A DNA stretch of 64,000 nucleotides. It comes from Cupriavidus lacunae. GTDB lineage: Bacteria > Pseudomonadota > Gammaproteobacteria > Burkholderiales > Burkholderiaceae. The notes below the pieces were generated by a model. That model was not told where the DNA came from and did not search any database. It saw nothing but the letters and a program-made list of their open reading frames with translations. The stretch is from the NCBI RefSeq assembly GCF_003353055.1, contig NZ_QKWJ01000002.1, forward strand, positions 186,001 through 250,000, read 5' to 3'. This document shows positions 18,440 to 26,488 of this stretch, one piece after another (within the stretch, counting starts at the first letter, position 1; the number at the start of each line of letters is the position of its first letter). A program made the position numbers and the translations under genes.

Positions 18440-18522
18440 CTACATGATGGTGCCGCCGAACCCAAACAGACCCAGGTTGGAATTGTCCTTGTTGCGCACG
18501 TAGCCTACGCCCTGGAAGGCAG
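18440..18522 (-). pseudogene. Porin C-terminal fragment
   Basis: The minus strand reads GVGYVRNKDNSNLGLFGFGG and then a stop. This resembles the last strands of Burkholderiales porins (the VGYVRNK stretch), but the expected terminal Phe motif is absent. It lies directly downstream of the intact porin gene, as if a second porin had been deleted leaving a scar. The match is by eye and short. Confidence 0.4.
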
Positions 18523-18536
18523 GCCTTGCGGTGTGC

Positions 18537-19676
18537 TCAGAACTTGTGACGGATGCCGATGGCGGCTCCGAACATATTGGTCTTGTCGCTCCCCAGGAAA
18601 TAGCCGTTGGCAAAGCTGATCGCCGAAGTGTCGAAGTTCAGTCCCGAATTCTTGGAGAACGCGGTTGTCAGGTAGACGTCGGTCCGCTTCGAGAAGCTGT
18701 AGTCCGCCATGAAAGTGACCTGCCACGGGTTCTTGATATTGACCCCGCCAAGGTTCTTCACGTCGTCGTAGTAATAGGCCAGGGTCAGACTGAGCGCGGA
18801 AGTGGCCTGGTAGTTGCCGCCAATCCAGTAGTAGTTGTCGCGCAGCAAGATGGCGTCGGTGGCGCTGATGTTCCTGCCCCAGCGGTAGCCGCCCATGAGC
18901 TTGGCATTGCCAACGGCATAACTTGCCGCCACCGCTGCCTTCTTGAACGTCCCGGTGCCGCCCGTCGCATTCAGGGTGGGGTTGTACTGGTCATAGGCGA
19001 TCCCTGCCGCGAACGCGCCGGCCGCGTAGTTGAGCGCCGCGCCATAGCCGGTATCGCGCCGGAACTGTCCTGGGACTTCACCCGCCCCGGCCGCGCCGTT
19101 GCCGAACGACCAATGCGCAAGCACGCCCAGGCCGCCAAACTGCCCGGTGTATTTTGCGACGTTGTCCGAGCGGAAATTCACGCCGGTCAGGGCGATCAGA
19201 GGCTCGTACTGAAGTGAATAAGCCATCGGCGAAAAGTTCGTCAGACCGTCAAAGAGACTCGTGTACTGGCGCCCGAAGGTGACCTTGCCGGCCTGCGCAT
19301 GATCGAGGCCGACGAACGCCTGACGGCCAAACAGGCGCCCGCCTTGTGTCGATTTGCCGTCGTCGACGCCAAAGCCGCTCTCCAGTACGAACACAGCCTT
19401 CAGTCCACTGCCCAGGTCTTCCGCACCCCGCATGCCCCAGCGCGACCCGGAAAGTCCGCCCGAGTTGAGCCGCACCAGGTCGTGCCCCGGCCCGACGGCG
19501 AAGGCATTGGCCGCGCTTGGAGTCACCGACGACATATTGGTCACGTACTCCATGTTTGTGTCGAGTACTCCGTAGAGCGTGACGCTGGTTTGTGCCTGAG
19601 CCAGGCCCGCGGCCAGTACGGCAGGAACTCCGATGAACCATTTCTTGCGATGCCTGACTTGGCTGATTGACGGCAT
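18537..19676 (-). CDS. Gram-negative porin (OmpC-like, Burkholderiales type)
   Basis: 379-aa outer-membrane porin, the same length as the one at 9688 and clearly paralogous. Signal peptide RHRKKWFIGVPAVLAAGLAQA is followed by QTSVTLYGVLDTNMEYVTN. Core motifs GGLSGSRWGMRGAEDLG, LFGRQAFVGLDHA and TFGRQYTSL are shared with the other copy, and the protein ends SKRTDVYLTTAFSKNSG ... GIRHKF. AGGAGG lies 6 nt before the ATG. An island-type promoter is present at 19730-19790 on the same strand, linking this porin to the CoA-ester island rather than to the aromatic cluster on its other side. It should provide outer-membrane passage for an organic acid. Confidence 0.95.
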   Translation of the reverse strand: MPSISQVRHRKKWFIGVPAVLAAGLAQAQTSVTLYGVLDTNMEYVTNMSSVTPSAANAFAVGPGHDLVRLNSGGLSGSRWGMRGAEDLGSGLKAVFVLESGFGVDDGKSTQGGRLFGRQAFVGLDHAQAGKVTFGRQYTSLFDGLTNFSPMAYSLQYEPLIALTGVNFRSDNVAKYTGQFGGLGVLAHWSFGNGAAGAGEVPGQFRRDTGYGAALNYAAGAFAAGIAYDQYNPTLNATGGTGTFKKAAVAASYAVGNAKLMGGYRWGRNISATDAILLRDNYYWIGGNYQATSALSLTLAYYYDDVKNLGGVNIKNPWQVTFMADYSFSKRTDVYLTTAFSKNSGLNFDTSAISFANGYFLGSDKTNMFGAAIGIRHKF

Positions 19677-19729
19677 TCGACTCCTCCTTTTTTGGTTTTA
19701 AGAAAGGGTAATCACCCCAACTGCGAGGA

Positions 19730-19790
19730 ATGCTGGATTGCGCTCCGATGGCGGTCAATCGTGCGGGGCGAAACGTCCCGTACTTCGAAA
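19730..19790 (-). promoter_or_regulatory. Island-type promoter of the porin gene
   Basis: Minus strand: box TTTCGAAGTACGGGA (19790-19776), 17 nt, TTGACC (19758-19753), 17 nt, CAGCAT (19735-19730). The -10 is about 54 nt upstream of the porin start codon. Confidence 0.65.
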
Positions 19791-19881
19791 CAATGAGACC
19801 GCTACGCGCCGCGGGCGGGAAATTTCGATGCATGGAAGATCACGCGGTGCGGATTGGTCCGCCTCGGGCCTGTGGTCAGGT

Positions 19882-19950
19882 ATCGGGCGCCTCATTGCCC
19901 GCCCGTTCTGCGCCGCGCCAATTGCGGGCTACGGTGCCGATGTCATCCCG
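19882..19950 (+). pseudogene. CaiB-type CoA-transferase N-terminal scrap
   Basis: The plus strand reads IGRLIARPFCAAPIAGYGAD, matching the N-terminal block of the intact CoA-transferase at 26489 ([21 protein letters not shown]) at most positions and also closely at the DNA level. Nothing before or after matches, so it is a remnant of about 23 codons. Confidence 0.65.
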
Positions 19951-20066
19951 GGCGCCTGCGTCGTGGCGGCGCAGACCTTCGACCTGGGCGCTCGAGACGC
20001 CCTGCGATAGCCAGACTGGCTTGAACAGGCCGCGGCCCATGCGGCCAAGATCGGAGCGGATGCCTG

Positions 20067-20168
20067 TTCGGCGTGGGCATCGACTCTGACATCGTGTCGG
20101 CGTCGTTGAGGGCGATTGTCCCGGGCCTGCAGCGCGCCACCGCGGATGCGGCGGCCCGAACGCGCTAA
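20067..20168 (+). pseudogene. 2-isopropylmalate synthase C-terminal scrap
   Basis: The plus strand reads FGVGIDSDIVSASLRAIVPG and then about 13 more residues to a stop. This is the end of LeuA-type 2-isopropylmalate synthases (GVGID-x-x-IV-x-AS motif, from memory). No upstream part of such a gene is present. The fragment lies next to the CaiB scrap and downstream of the PrpD-family gene. Confidence 0.5.
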
Positions 20169-20232
20169 CCGCCGAGGCCTGCGCGGGCGCCATGCCTTGC
20201 GCATGGTGCCCGCAGCCAGGTGAGGCCGGACC

Positions 20233-21660
20233 TTAGCGTTTCCCGGGCCGCACGTCAGCCAGGATCGACGCGATGTTCCCCACGCTCTCCAGGTTCCGCA
20301 CCGCATCGATGACGCGAGCGATGTTGGCCTCGGGGATGACATCGCGCGCGTTGTCGCGGAACTTCTGCACCAGCTCATCCGTGCTCATATGGCCGGCCGG
20401 ATCGGGGGAGGGGCTCCCCTTTGGATAGCGCCGCTCGCCGGTAAAGGTCTGGCCGCGCGCCGACACCTCGATCTTCGCCGGCCGGCTGGCCGCGTGGCCG
20501 GTCAGCAGCGCCACATAGTCGGGGTGCACCGCGTGGTCGACCTTGTCCATCAGGCGCATCACGGATTCGCCGAAGACCAGTTCCGGATCCTGCCAGGCCT
20601 TGCCCGGCGGCACGCGATGCGCACCCATCGCGATGCCGTGCGCGATGCTGAACTGTGCGTCGTGCACATGCCGGATATCTCGGTTGAGCCATACCGGCTG
20701 CTCGACGAAGCCCTCGACCCAGACCTTGATGCCGTCGATCTCGTCCGGCCGCAGTTCGTTCTGGTCGACAATCTCGTTGAGGCTGTCCAGCAGGGCATGC
20801 AGGATGCGGCAGTGCGGGTAGGGCTTGTAGGCCTGCTCGGTGGGGAACTGCCAGTCGGTGCCCAGTGCTGCGAGGATGCGGTCCGGTTCCCAACGCGTGG
20901 TGCCGATAAAACGCGGGAAACCGTATTCACGGTCATCGAGGATCTGCAGGTCGCCGCGGTGGCCGAACTCGGCCATGTGGGCGGCGACCATGGCCGCCTG
21001 CGTCAGCGCGCCGGCAAGCAGGTACTTGATCGTGGAGCTGGGCGCATGCTGGAACCAGGCAACCTGCGAATTCACCGGGCTGATGCTGCCGGCAATCCCC
21101 AGCGCATGCGCTGTCGTCTCGGCGCCCAGGCCCTTGAGTTTGACGATGGCCGCCGTCGCGCCGAAGACGGTGCTGCTGTAGCCATAGATCTTCGGCGGCG
21201 ACACCTTGCCGTCCTTGGTGTCGCGCAGGTAGTCCATGGCCTTGCCGAGGCGGTAGGACATCTCGTGCGAGACGGCCAGCGCGGTGATCAGGTCCTGGCC
21301 GGACCGGCCCATGGCTTCGCCGACCGCCAGCGCGCCGGGCAGGACATAGGGCGTCACATGGCCCGGCGGCACCACCGCATCCATGTCGAGGGCGTTGATC
21401 AGTTCACCATTGGCAAAGGCCGCGCCGACGACCGACACCCGCTGGTTGGTGCCGATGATGGTGGCGTCGCCCGCGGCGCCGCCCATCAGTGCGCCGTAGT
21501 CGATCCCGATCTTGCCCTTGGGCTGGTCGACGGCGGCCAGCGCGCAACCCAGGGAATCGAGGACGATGCGCTTGCATTCGTCCACGACGGCCGGGGGCAG
21601 CGTGTCGTAGGTGCTTTGTTGTGTAAAGCCGGCCAGTTGCTCGACGATGGTTGTTGCCAT
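20233..21660 (-). CDS. MmgE/PrpD family protein
   Basis: 475-aa member of the MmgE/PrpD superfamily, which includes 2-methylcitrate dehydratase, cis-aconitate decarboxylase and uncharacterised epimerase/dehydratase-like enzymes. Visible family blocks are the N-terminal CKRIVLDSLGCALAA, GNGELINALDMDAV-type helix (ANGELINALDMDAVVPPGHV) and KPYPHCRILHALLDSLNE with the conserved KPYP-x-C. The C-terminal lid domain ends in VRNLESVGNIASILADVRPG. Substrate cannot be assigned; a dicarboxylic acid is likely given the neighbours. The Bug-type binding-protein gene lies about 70 nt upstream on the same strand, suggesting one operon. A second, diverged member is at 35490. Confidence 0.92.
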   Translation of the reverse strand: MATTIVEQLAGFTQQSTYDTLPPAVVDECKRIVLDSLGCALAAVDQPKGKIGIDYGALMGGAAGDATIIGTNQRVSVVGAAFANGELINALDMDAVVPPGHVTPYVLPGALAVGEAMGRSGQDLITALAVSHEMSYRLGKAMDYLRDTKDGKVSPPKIYGYSSTVFGATAAIVKLKGLGAETTAHALGIAGSISPVNSQVAWFQHAPSSTIKYLLAGALTQAAMVAAHMAEFGHRGDLQILDDREYGFPRFIGTTRWEPDRILAALGTDWQFPTEQAYKPYPHCRILHALLDSLNEIVDQNELRPDEIDGIKVWVEGFVEQPVWLNRDIRHVHDAQFSIAHGIAMGAHRVPPGKAWQDPELVFGESVMRLMDKVDHAVHPDYVALLTGHAASRPAKIEVSARGQTFTGERRYPKGSPSPDPAGHMSTDELVQKFRDNARDVIPEANIARVIDAVRNLESVGNIASILADVRPGKR

Positions 21661-21732
21661 TGCATTCTCTCCAGGTCAGGTGTCGCGCCCCTGCAGCAGG
21701 GGCTGGCAGGGGCGCTCGGCTTGTCGTTCCGC

Positions 21733-22704
21733 TTACTCCTTCGGGATGCCCAGGTCCGCCACGACTTTGATATTGCGCTGCAGATCCTGGCGCAAGAATT
21801 CGGTGAATTCATCCGGAGACATGCTGCCGGCTTCGGCGCTGTCCTTGCGGAACCGCTCGCGCACGACCTCGCTGGCCTGCGCCGCCTTCAATGCCTTCGC
21901 CAGCCGCATGACGATCGGCGTTGGCGTACCGGCCGGCGCCGTCAGGCCCATATAGACATAGAAGCTGTAGTTGGGCAGGCCTTGTTCGGCCAGTGTCGGA
22001 ATATCGGGAAACGCCGGCAGGCGCTTGGGTGACGAAACCGCGAACGCGCGCAGCTTGCCGTCCTGGACGTATGGGCCCGACGAGTTGGCGCCGTCAAAGA
22101 TCATGTTGACGCGGCCGCCGAGCACGTCCGGCATGGCGCCCGCGTTCCCCTTATAGGGCACGTGAAGCATCTTGATGCCAGCCTGGTGCACGAACAGCGC
22201 GGCGGCCATATGGGTACTGGTGCCCGTGCCTGCGGTGGCATAGGAGAGCATGCCCGGGCTGACTTTGGCATGCGCGATCAACTGTGGCAGGGTCTTGTCC
22301 GGCTGGGCGGAGAATCCCACCATGATCAGCGGGGCCTTGTTCATCATGCCGATGCCGGTGAAGTCCCGCGCCAGGTCATAGCCCGGCTCCAGCTTGGTGG
22401 CCTGCGCCAGCGCCAGGGTGTTGGCGGTGGCGAGGATGGTGTAGCCATCCGGCTTCTGGGCCTTCACATAACGGATGCCTAGCATCCCGGCAGCCCCCGC
22501 CATGTTTTCCACGACCACGGGTTGGCCGAGGTTCTCGGCCATCTGCTGCGCCACGGCGCGGGTCGTGACGTCGAGCAGCGCGCCCGGCGCCGAGTTCACG
22601 ATGATCCGAACAGGCCTGGCTGGATAGGCGTCCGCTGCGAATGTCGGGGCTGCGGCCAACGCCATGATGATCGCGCCGCACAGGCGGTGAAGGGGATGGG
22701 TCAT
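21733..22704 (-). CDS. Bug/TctC family periplasmic solute-binding protein
   Basis: 323-aa extracytoplasmic binding protein. The start at 22704 gives a normal signal peptide (HRLCGAIIMALAAAPTFAAD) and has GGAG just upstream. Family hallmarks are YPARPVRIIVNSAPGALLDV, GYTILATANTLALAQA, YATAGTGTSTHMAAALF and HVPYKGNAGAMPDVLGG, the last two lining the carboxylate pocket in known Bug structures. Such proteins deliver organic acids to tripartite TctAB carriers or act as sensors; no TctA/TctB gene is present in the window. An island-type promoter lies at 22770-22831. It is probably transcribed with the PrpD-family gene downstream. Confidence 0.94.
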   Translation of the reverse strand: MTHPLHRLCGAIIMALAAAPTFAADAYPARPVRIIVNSAPGALLDVTTRAVAQQMAENLGQPVVVENMAGAAGMLGIRYVKAQKPDGYTILATANTLALAQATKLEPGYDLARDFTGIGMMNKAPLIMVGFSAQPDKTLPQLIAHAKVSPGMLSYATAGTGTSTHMAAALFVHQAGIKMLHVPYKGNAGAMPDVLGGRVNMIFDGANSSGPYVQDGKLRAFAVSSPKRLPAFPDIPTLAEQGLPNYSFYVYMGLTAPAGTPTPIVMRLAKALKAAQASEVVRERFRKDSAEAGSMSPDEFTEFLRQDLQRNIKVVADLGIPKE

Positions 22705-22769
22705 TGCTGCGGTCTCCTGACTCGATATCTTTGTTGGCAGCCCTGCGTGCAGAGTGCCCCTATCCACGG

Positions 22770-22831
22770 ATGATCGGAGTGCGGGGCAGACGAGGTCAAT
22801 GCCGGGCTTGCCGGCGTTCCGTGCAATGAGC
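22770..22831 (-). promoter_or_regulatory. Island-type promoter of the Bug-PrpD operon
   Basis: Minus strand: box GCTCATTGCACGGAA (22831-22817), 17 nt, TTGACC (22799-22794), about 18 nt, GATCAT (22775-22770, weak). The box is a diverged copy of the one before the porin, acyl-CoA synthetase and CaiB genes. Confidence 0.5.
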
Positions 22832-22949
22832 GGGCCTGGCAGGCCGGGCGGCACGGGCGCCGTGGTGTGGCGTCCGCGGCGCGTGGCCGGTGCGCGCATA
22901 TGAGGGGTTAACCCCCCATGGAACTCCGCCGAACCGGTCCTCAGACTCT

Positions 22950-22967
22950 ACCTAACGCTCGTGAGGT
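22950..22967. promoter_or_regulatory. TetR-operator-like palindrome (copy 1)
   Basis: ACCTAACGCTCGTGAGGT: the halves agree at seven of nine positions. Related sequences occur upstream of the TetR gene (31033-31050), the CoA-transferase (27828-27845) and the CitE gene (38981-38998). Here and at the TetR gene the site is preceded at exactly 24 nt by CCCCATGGAA. Confidence 0.45.
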
Positions 22968-23047
22968 GGGGCGCAGCGCTATGCGCCGCGTGCTCGTGGG
23001 TATCGGTCGTGGCGATGTGTTCCCTTCTGCGAGCCGTACGGAGTCGC

Positions 23048-23149
23048 AATGAATCCGTCGACGCGATCCGGGCGCGCATTGTGCCGGAACTGAAGGCCGC
23101 CGCGGTGGAGTTGATGGTGCTGCTGCGCGATGTTGGCAGCGAGGCGTAG
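23048..23149 (+). pseudogene. IclR regulator C-terminal scrap
   Basis: The plus strand reads RARIVPELKAAAVELMVLLR then DVGSEA and a stop, very close to the end of the intact IclR protein at 42780 (TERLAPVLKAAAADLVELLR, DVDTRI). Upstream codons do not match, so only the last helix is left. It lies between the Bug-PrpD operon and the acyl-CoA synthetase. Confidence 0.65.
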
Positions 23150-23293
23150 CGTGCCGGGCCAGGGCCGCGTCCCGTACTCCGGAAGCAGGTATCCGGGCCA
23201 CGGACCTGGCGTGGGGAGGGCCCGCGCGCGCCGGCGCGCCCCCGTTCCCGGATGCACACGGACAGGCGCGGCGCTCCGGACCGCGCCACGGCA

Positions 23294-23354
23294 TTCCAAA
23301 GTACGGCACAACCCCGCTGCGCTGATTGACTTGCTTCGGTGCGTCGCGCACGCT
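23294..23354 (+). promoter_or_regulatory. Island-type promoter of the acyl-CoA synthetase gene
   Basis: Box TTCCAAAGTACGGCA (23294-23308), 17 nt, TTGACT (23326-23331), 17 nt, CACGCT (23349-23354). It leaves a leader of about 85 nt before the chosen start codon. Confidence 0.65.
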
Positions 23355-23444
23355 GGACCTATGCGATGGCCCTCCTGATGCTGCATGAACTGTCTTGACC
23401 ACATCGCGCCGCAGCAACCGTGCAACCAATACGCTGGATTTTCG

Positions 23445-25385
23445 ATGAGTGACTCTCTGCACAATGACTGGCTCCCTACGGGAGACGATATCGCCACGGC
23501 GAACGTGTCGGCGCTGGCTACGCGCCTGGGCCTGAAGGACTACGACGAACTGCTCGCCTTCTCAAATGAGAAGCCTGAGGAGTACTGGAAGGCGGTGATT
23601 GATTTCTGCGGCATGGTGTGGGACGTCCCGTACGAGCGATACGTCGATGCCTCCGGAGGCGAGCCGTTCCCGAAGTGGTTCCCGGGCGGCCAGCTCAACT
23701 GGGTCAGGTCGGCACTGCAGTGGGCCGATGATCCTGTCATGGCGTCGCGGGCCGCGGTGGTGGCCGAGAAGGAGAGCGGTGCGACCGAGACGCTCACGTA
23801 CGCCGAACTGGCGCGGAAGGTGGCCGCTTTCGCCGGGGGCCTGAAGGCCCTTGGCGTGAAGCGCGGCGACCGTGTCGGCCTGCTGATGGAGAACGGCGTC
23901 GAGGCGACCGTGACCGCGCTGGCGATCGCCTGGATCGGCGCAGTGACGGTGCCGCTGTTCAGCGGCTTCGGCGTCGACGCGATCGTGTCGCGCCTGTCGT
24001 CGTGCTCGGCCAGCGCGCTGGTGGCCACCACCGGTTTCTCGCGCCGCGGCAAATGGGTCGACACGCGCATACTGGTCGAAGAAGCGCTGCAGCGCCTGCC
24101 GGACATCGGTACCATGATCTGGAAGCATGCGGGCGAGGCGATTGCCTTCGGCGGCAAGGTAGTGGACTGGCAACAGGTGGCAGGTGCGCAGCCGGATGCC
24201 GCGCCGCAGCGGATGTCGCCGGACGATCCCTTCATGATCATCTATACCTCGGGCACTACCGGCAAGCCCAAGGGCACAGTGCATACCCACGGCAGCTTCC
24301 CGATGAAGATCGCGCACGATGCGGCGGTGCATTTCAACGTCAGCCCGAAGGATGTGTTCTGCTGGCCAGCCGACATGGGCTGGGTTGCCGGCACGCTGGT
24401 GATGTCGTGCGCGTTGCTGCGCGGCGCCACGCTGGTCTGCTATGACGGCGCCCCGGATTACCCGGACTGGTCGCGCATGTCGCGCATCGTCGAACGCCAC
24501 GGCGTCACGCACTACGGCTCGGCGCCGACGCTGATCCGGGGCCTGGCCGCCAACGAGGCCGTCGCCACGCAAGGCGATACGTCCACGGTCAGGCTGCTGA
24601 TCACGGCCGGGGAGGCTATCGACCCCGAACACTTCCTGTGGTTCCAGAGGGCCTTCGGCGGTGGCCGCAGCCCGGTCATCAACTACACAGGCGGCACCGA
24701 GGTGTCCGGCGCACTGCTGTCCAGCGTGATCGTCAAGCCGATCAGCCCGGCCGGGTTCAACACCAGCTCGCCGTCGGTGGCCGCCGACGTGGTCGATGCC
24801 GCTGGCAGGTCGCTGACCAATACCGTGGGCGAGCTGGCCATCCGCCGCCCATTTGTCGGCATGACGCAGTCGTTCTGGCAGGACGACGAGCGCTACCTCG
24901 ACACCTACTGGAACACCATTCCAGGCATCTGGGTGCACGGCGACCTGGCGCTGCGCCGCGATGACGGCACCTGGTTCATGATGGGCCGTTCCGACGACAC
25001 CATCAAGCTGGCGGGCAAGCGGCTTGGCCCGGCCGAGATCGAGGACGTGCTGCTGGAGCTGCCCGAGATCGCCGAAGCCGCGGCAATCGGCGTGGAAGAC
25101 CCGGTCAAGGGCCAGAAGCTCGTGGTCTTCCTGGTGCCGTCCGCTGCCATGGCGCTGACGAACGAGGGGCTGGCGGCAGCCGTCGGCAAGCATGTCGACG
25201 GCCGGCTGGGGCGCCCGTTCCGCCCGTCGGTGGTCCATGTGGTCGCGCAGCTGCCCAAGACGCGCAGCTCGAAGATCATGCGGCGCGTCATCCGCAGCGT
25301 CTACACCGGCGTGCCCGCCGGTGACCTGTCGGCGCTGGACAACCCGCCGGCCCTCGAAGAGATTCGCGCCGCCGCCGCGCACTGA
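23445..25385 (+). CDS. Acyl-CoA synthetase (acetyl-CoA synthetase-like AMP-forming ligase)
   Basis: 646-aa adenylate-forming enzyme. Residues 40-100 carry the ACS N-terminal cap (EEYWKAVIDFCGMVWDVPYE). The AMP-binding P-loop is IIYTSGTTGKPKGTVHTHG; later motifs are INYTGGTEVSG, HGDLALRRDDGTWFMMGR and the hinge and C-terminal lysine region DDTIKLAGKRLGPAEIE ... KTRSSKIMRR. It should convert a short organic acid, ATP and CoA into the acyl-CoA. The start at 23445 matches where family similarity begins; an upstream ATG at 23385 would add 20 residues. It is followed at 79 nt by a crotonase gene with which it is probably co-transcribed, and is preceded by an island-type promoter. Confidence 0.93.
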   Translation: MSDSLHNDWLPTGDDIATANVSALATRLGLKDYDELLAFSNEKPEEYWKAVIDFCGMVWDVPYERYVDASGGEPFPKWFPGGQLNWVRSALQWADDPVMASRAAVVAEKESGATETLTYAELARKVAAFAGGLKALGVKRGDRVGLLMENGVEATVTALAIAWIGAVTVPLFSGFGVDAIVSRLSSCSASALVATTGFSRRGKWVDTRILVEEALQRLPDIGTMIWKHAGEAIAFGGKVVDWQQVAGAQPDAAPQRMSPDDPFMIIYTSGTTGKPKGTVHTHGSFPMKIAHDAAVHFNVSPKDVFCWPADMGWVAGTLVMSCALLRGATLVCYDGAPDYPDWSRMSRIVERHGVTHYGSAPTLIRGLAANEAVATQGDTSTVRLLITAGEAIDPEHFLWFQRAFGGGRSPVINYTGGTEVSGALLSSVIVKPISPAGFNTSSPSVAADVVDAAGRSLTNTVGELAIRRPFVGMTQSFWQDDERYLDTYWNTIPGIWVHGDLALRRDDGTWFMMGRSDDTIKLAGKRLGPAEIEDVLLELPEIAEAAAIGVEDPVKGQKLVVFLVPSAAMALTNEGLAAAVGKHVDGRLGRPFRPSVVHVVAQLPKTRSSKIMRRVIRSVYTGVPAGDLSALDNPPALEEIRAAAAH

Positions 25386-25464
25386 GCGCGCGCATTGATT
25401 GACGGGGGCGTGTGTATTTCCTTGTTCGCTGCACACGCACCCGCACTTTTATTCAGGAGGTTCC

Positions 25465-26295
25465 ATGTCGAAGAGCAATGCCGCGCCGGGCGCGGCTTAT
25501 GAAGACTATTCGAGCCTGGCCTTTGACCGCCCCGGTGAAGGCGTGCTGCGTATCACGCTGAACCGTCCCGAACGCCTGAACGCGCTCGATGCGCGCGGCC
25601 ACGACGAGATCGCCCGCGTCTGGCGCGATATCGACGCCGATCCCACCGTCGGCGCCGTGGTGCTGTGCGGCGCGGGCAAGGCCTTCTCGGCCGGCGGCGA
25701 CTTCGACATGGTCGAGGAAATGATCGATTCCTTCGAGGCGCGCGCCCGCGTCTGGCGCGAGTCGAAAGACCTGGTCTACAACATCATCAACTGCTCCAAG
25801 CCGATCGTTTCGGCGATCCACGGCTCTGCGGTCGGCGCCGGACTGGTTGCCGCGCTGCTGGCCGATATCTCCGTGGCGGCCCGCACCGCGCTCCTGGTGG
25901 ATGGCCATACGCGCCTTGGCGTCGCTGCTGGCGACCACGCCGCGATCGTGTGGCCGCTGCTGTGCGGCATGGCCAAGGCCAAATACCACCTGATGCTGTG
26001 CGAGCCGGTGAGCGGCGAGAAGGCGGAGCAGATGGGGCTGGTGTCGCTCGCCGTGGACGAGGCGGAGCTGCAGGACACGGCGGTATCGATCGCCACGCGG
26101 CTGGCCAATGGCGCGCCGTCGGCGATCCGCTGGACCAAGTATTCGCTGAACAACTGGCTGCGCCAGGCCGGTCCGACCTTCGACGCCTCGCTGGCGCTGG
26201 AGATGTTTGGCTTCGGCGGACCCGAGGTCAGGGAAGGCGTGGCCTCGTTCCGCGAGAAGCGGGCGCCCATGTTCCCCCGCACGACCACAGCCTGA
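25465..26295 (+). CDS. Enoyl-CoA hydratase/isomerase (crotonase) family protein lacking the hydratase glutamates
   Basis: 276-aa crotonase fold, start fixed by AGGAGG 6 nt upstream. Oxyanion-hole strands are [20 protein letters not shown] and [20 protein letters not shown]. At the two positions where true hydratases have catalytic Glu, this protein has Val (GAGLVAA) and Gly (TRLGVAAGD), so simple water addition to an enoyl-CoA is unlikely; isomerase, decarboxylase or thioester-hydrolase chemistry is possible. C-terminal helices ([19 protein letters not shown]) are complete. It follows the acyl-CoA synthetase and precedes a CaiB CoA-transferase that has its own promoter. Confidence 0.9.
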   Translation: MSKSNAAPGAAYEDYSSLAFDRPGEGVLRITLNRPERLNALDARGHDEIARVWRDIDADPTVGAVVLCGAGKAFSAGGDFDMVEEMIDSFEARARVWRESKDLVYNIINCSKPIVSAIHGSAVGAGLVAALLADISVAARTALLVDGHTRLGVAAGDHAAIVWPLLCGMAKAKYHLMLCEPVSGEKAEQMGLVSLAVDEAELQDTAVSIATRLANGAPSAIRWTKYSLNNWLRQAGPTFDASLALEMFGFGGPEVREGVASFREKRAPMFPRTTTA

Positions 26296-26367
26296 GCGGG
26301 AAGGGCGACAACGGGCCGCAATCCGGTCTCGTTGTCGGCGCATTTCCCTGCCGATCCGGCCAGGCAA

Positions 26368-26428
26368 TTTCAATGCACGGAACGTCTTGGGAGCCTTGAT
26401 TGACCGGCGAAGGGCCGGCGGTCAGGAT
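26368..26428 (+). promoter_or_regulatory. Island-type promoter of the first CaiB CoA-transferase gene
   Basis: Box TTTCAATGCACGGAA (26368-26382), 17 nt, TTGACC (26400-26405), 17 nt, CAGGAT (26423-26428). Spacing is identical to the promoter at 23294. Confidence 0.65.
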
Positions 26429-26488
26429 CGATCCATCAGCCGTCGTCTCAACAAGACGAGGCAACCAGTGAGATGGAAGCTAAAGAAG

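Noticed and set aside
20389-22032. 547-codon open frame on the plus strand
   Set aside because: It lies antisense to the PrpD and Bug genes, whose products have clear family motifs; long antisense frames are expected in high-GC DNA.
23562-25436. 624-codon open frame on the minus strand
   Set aside because: Antisense to the acyl-CoA synthetase, with an Arg/His/Gly-rich, motif-free product.
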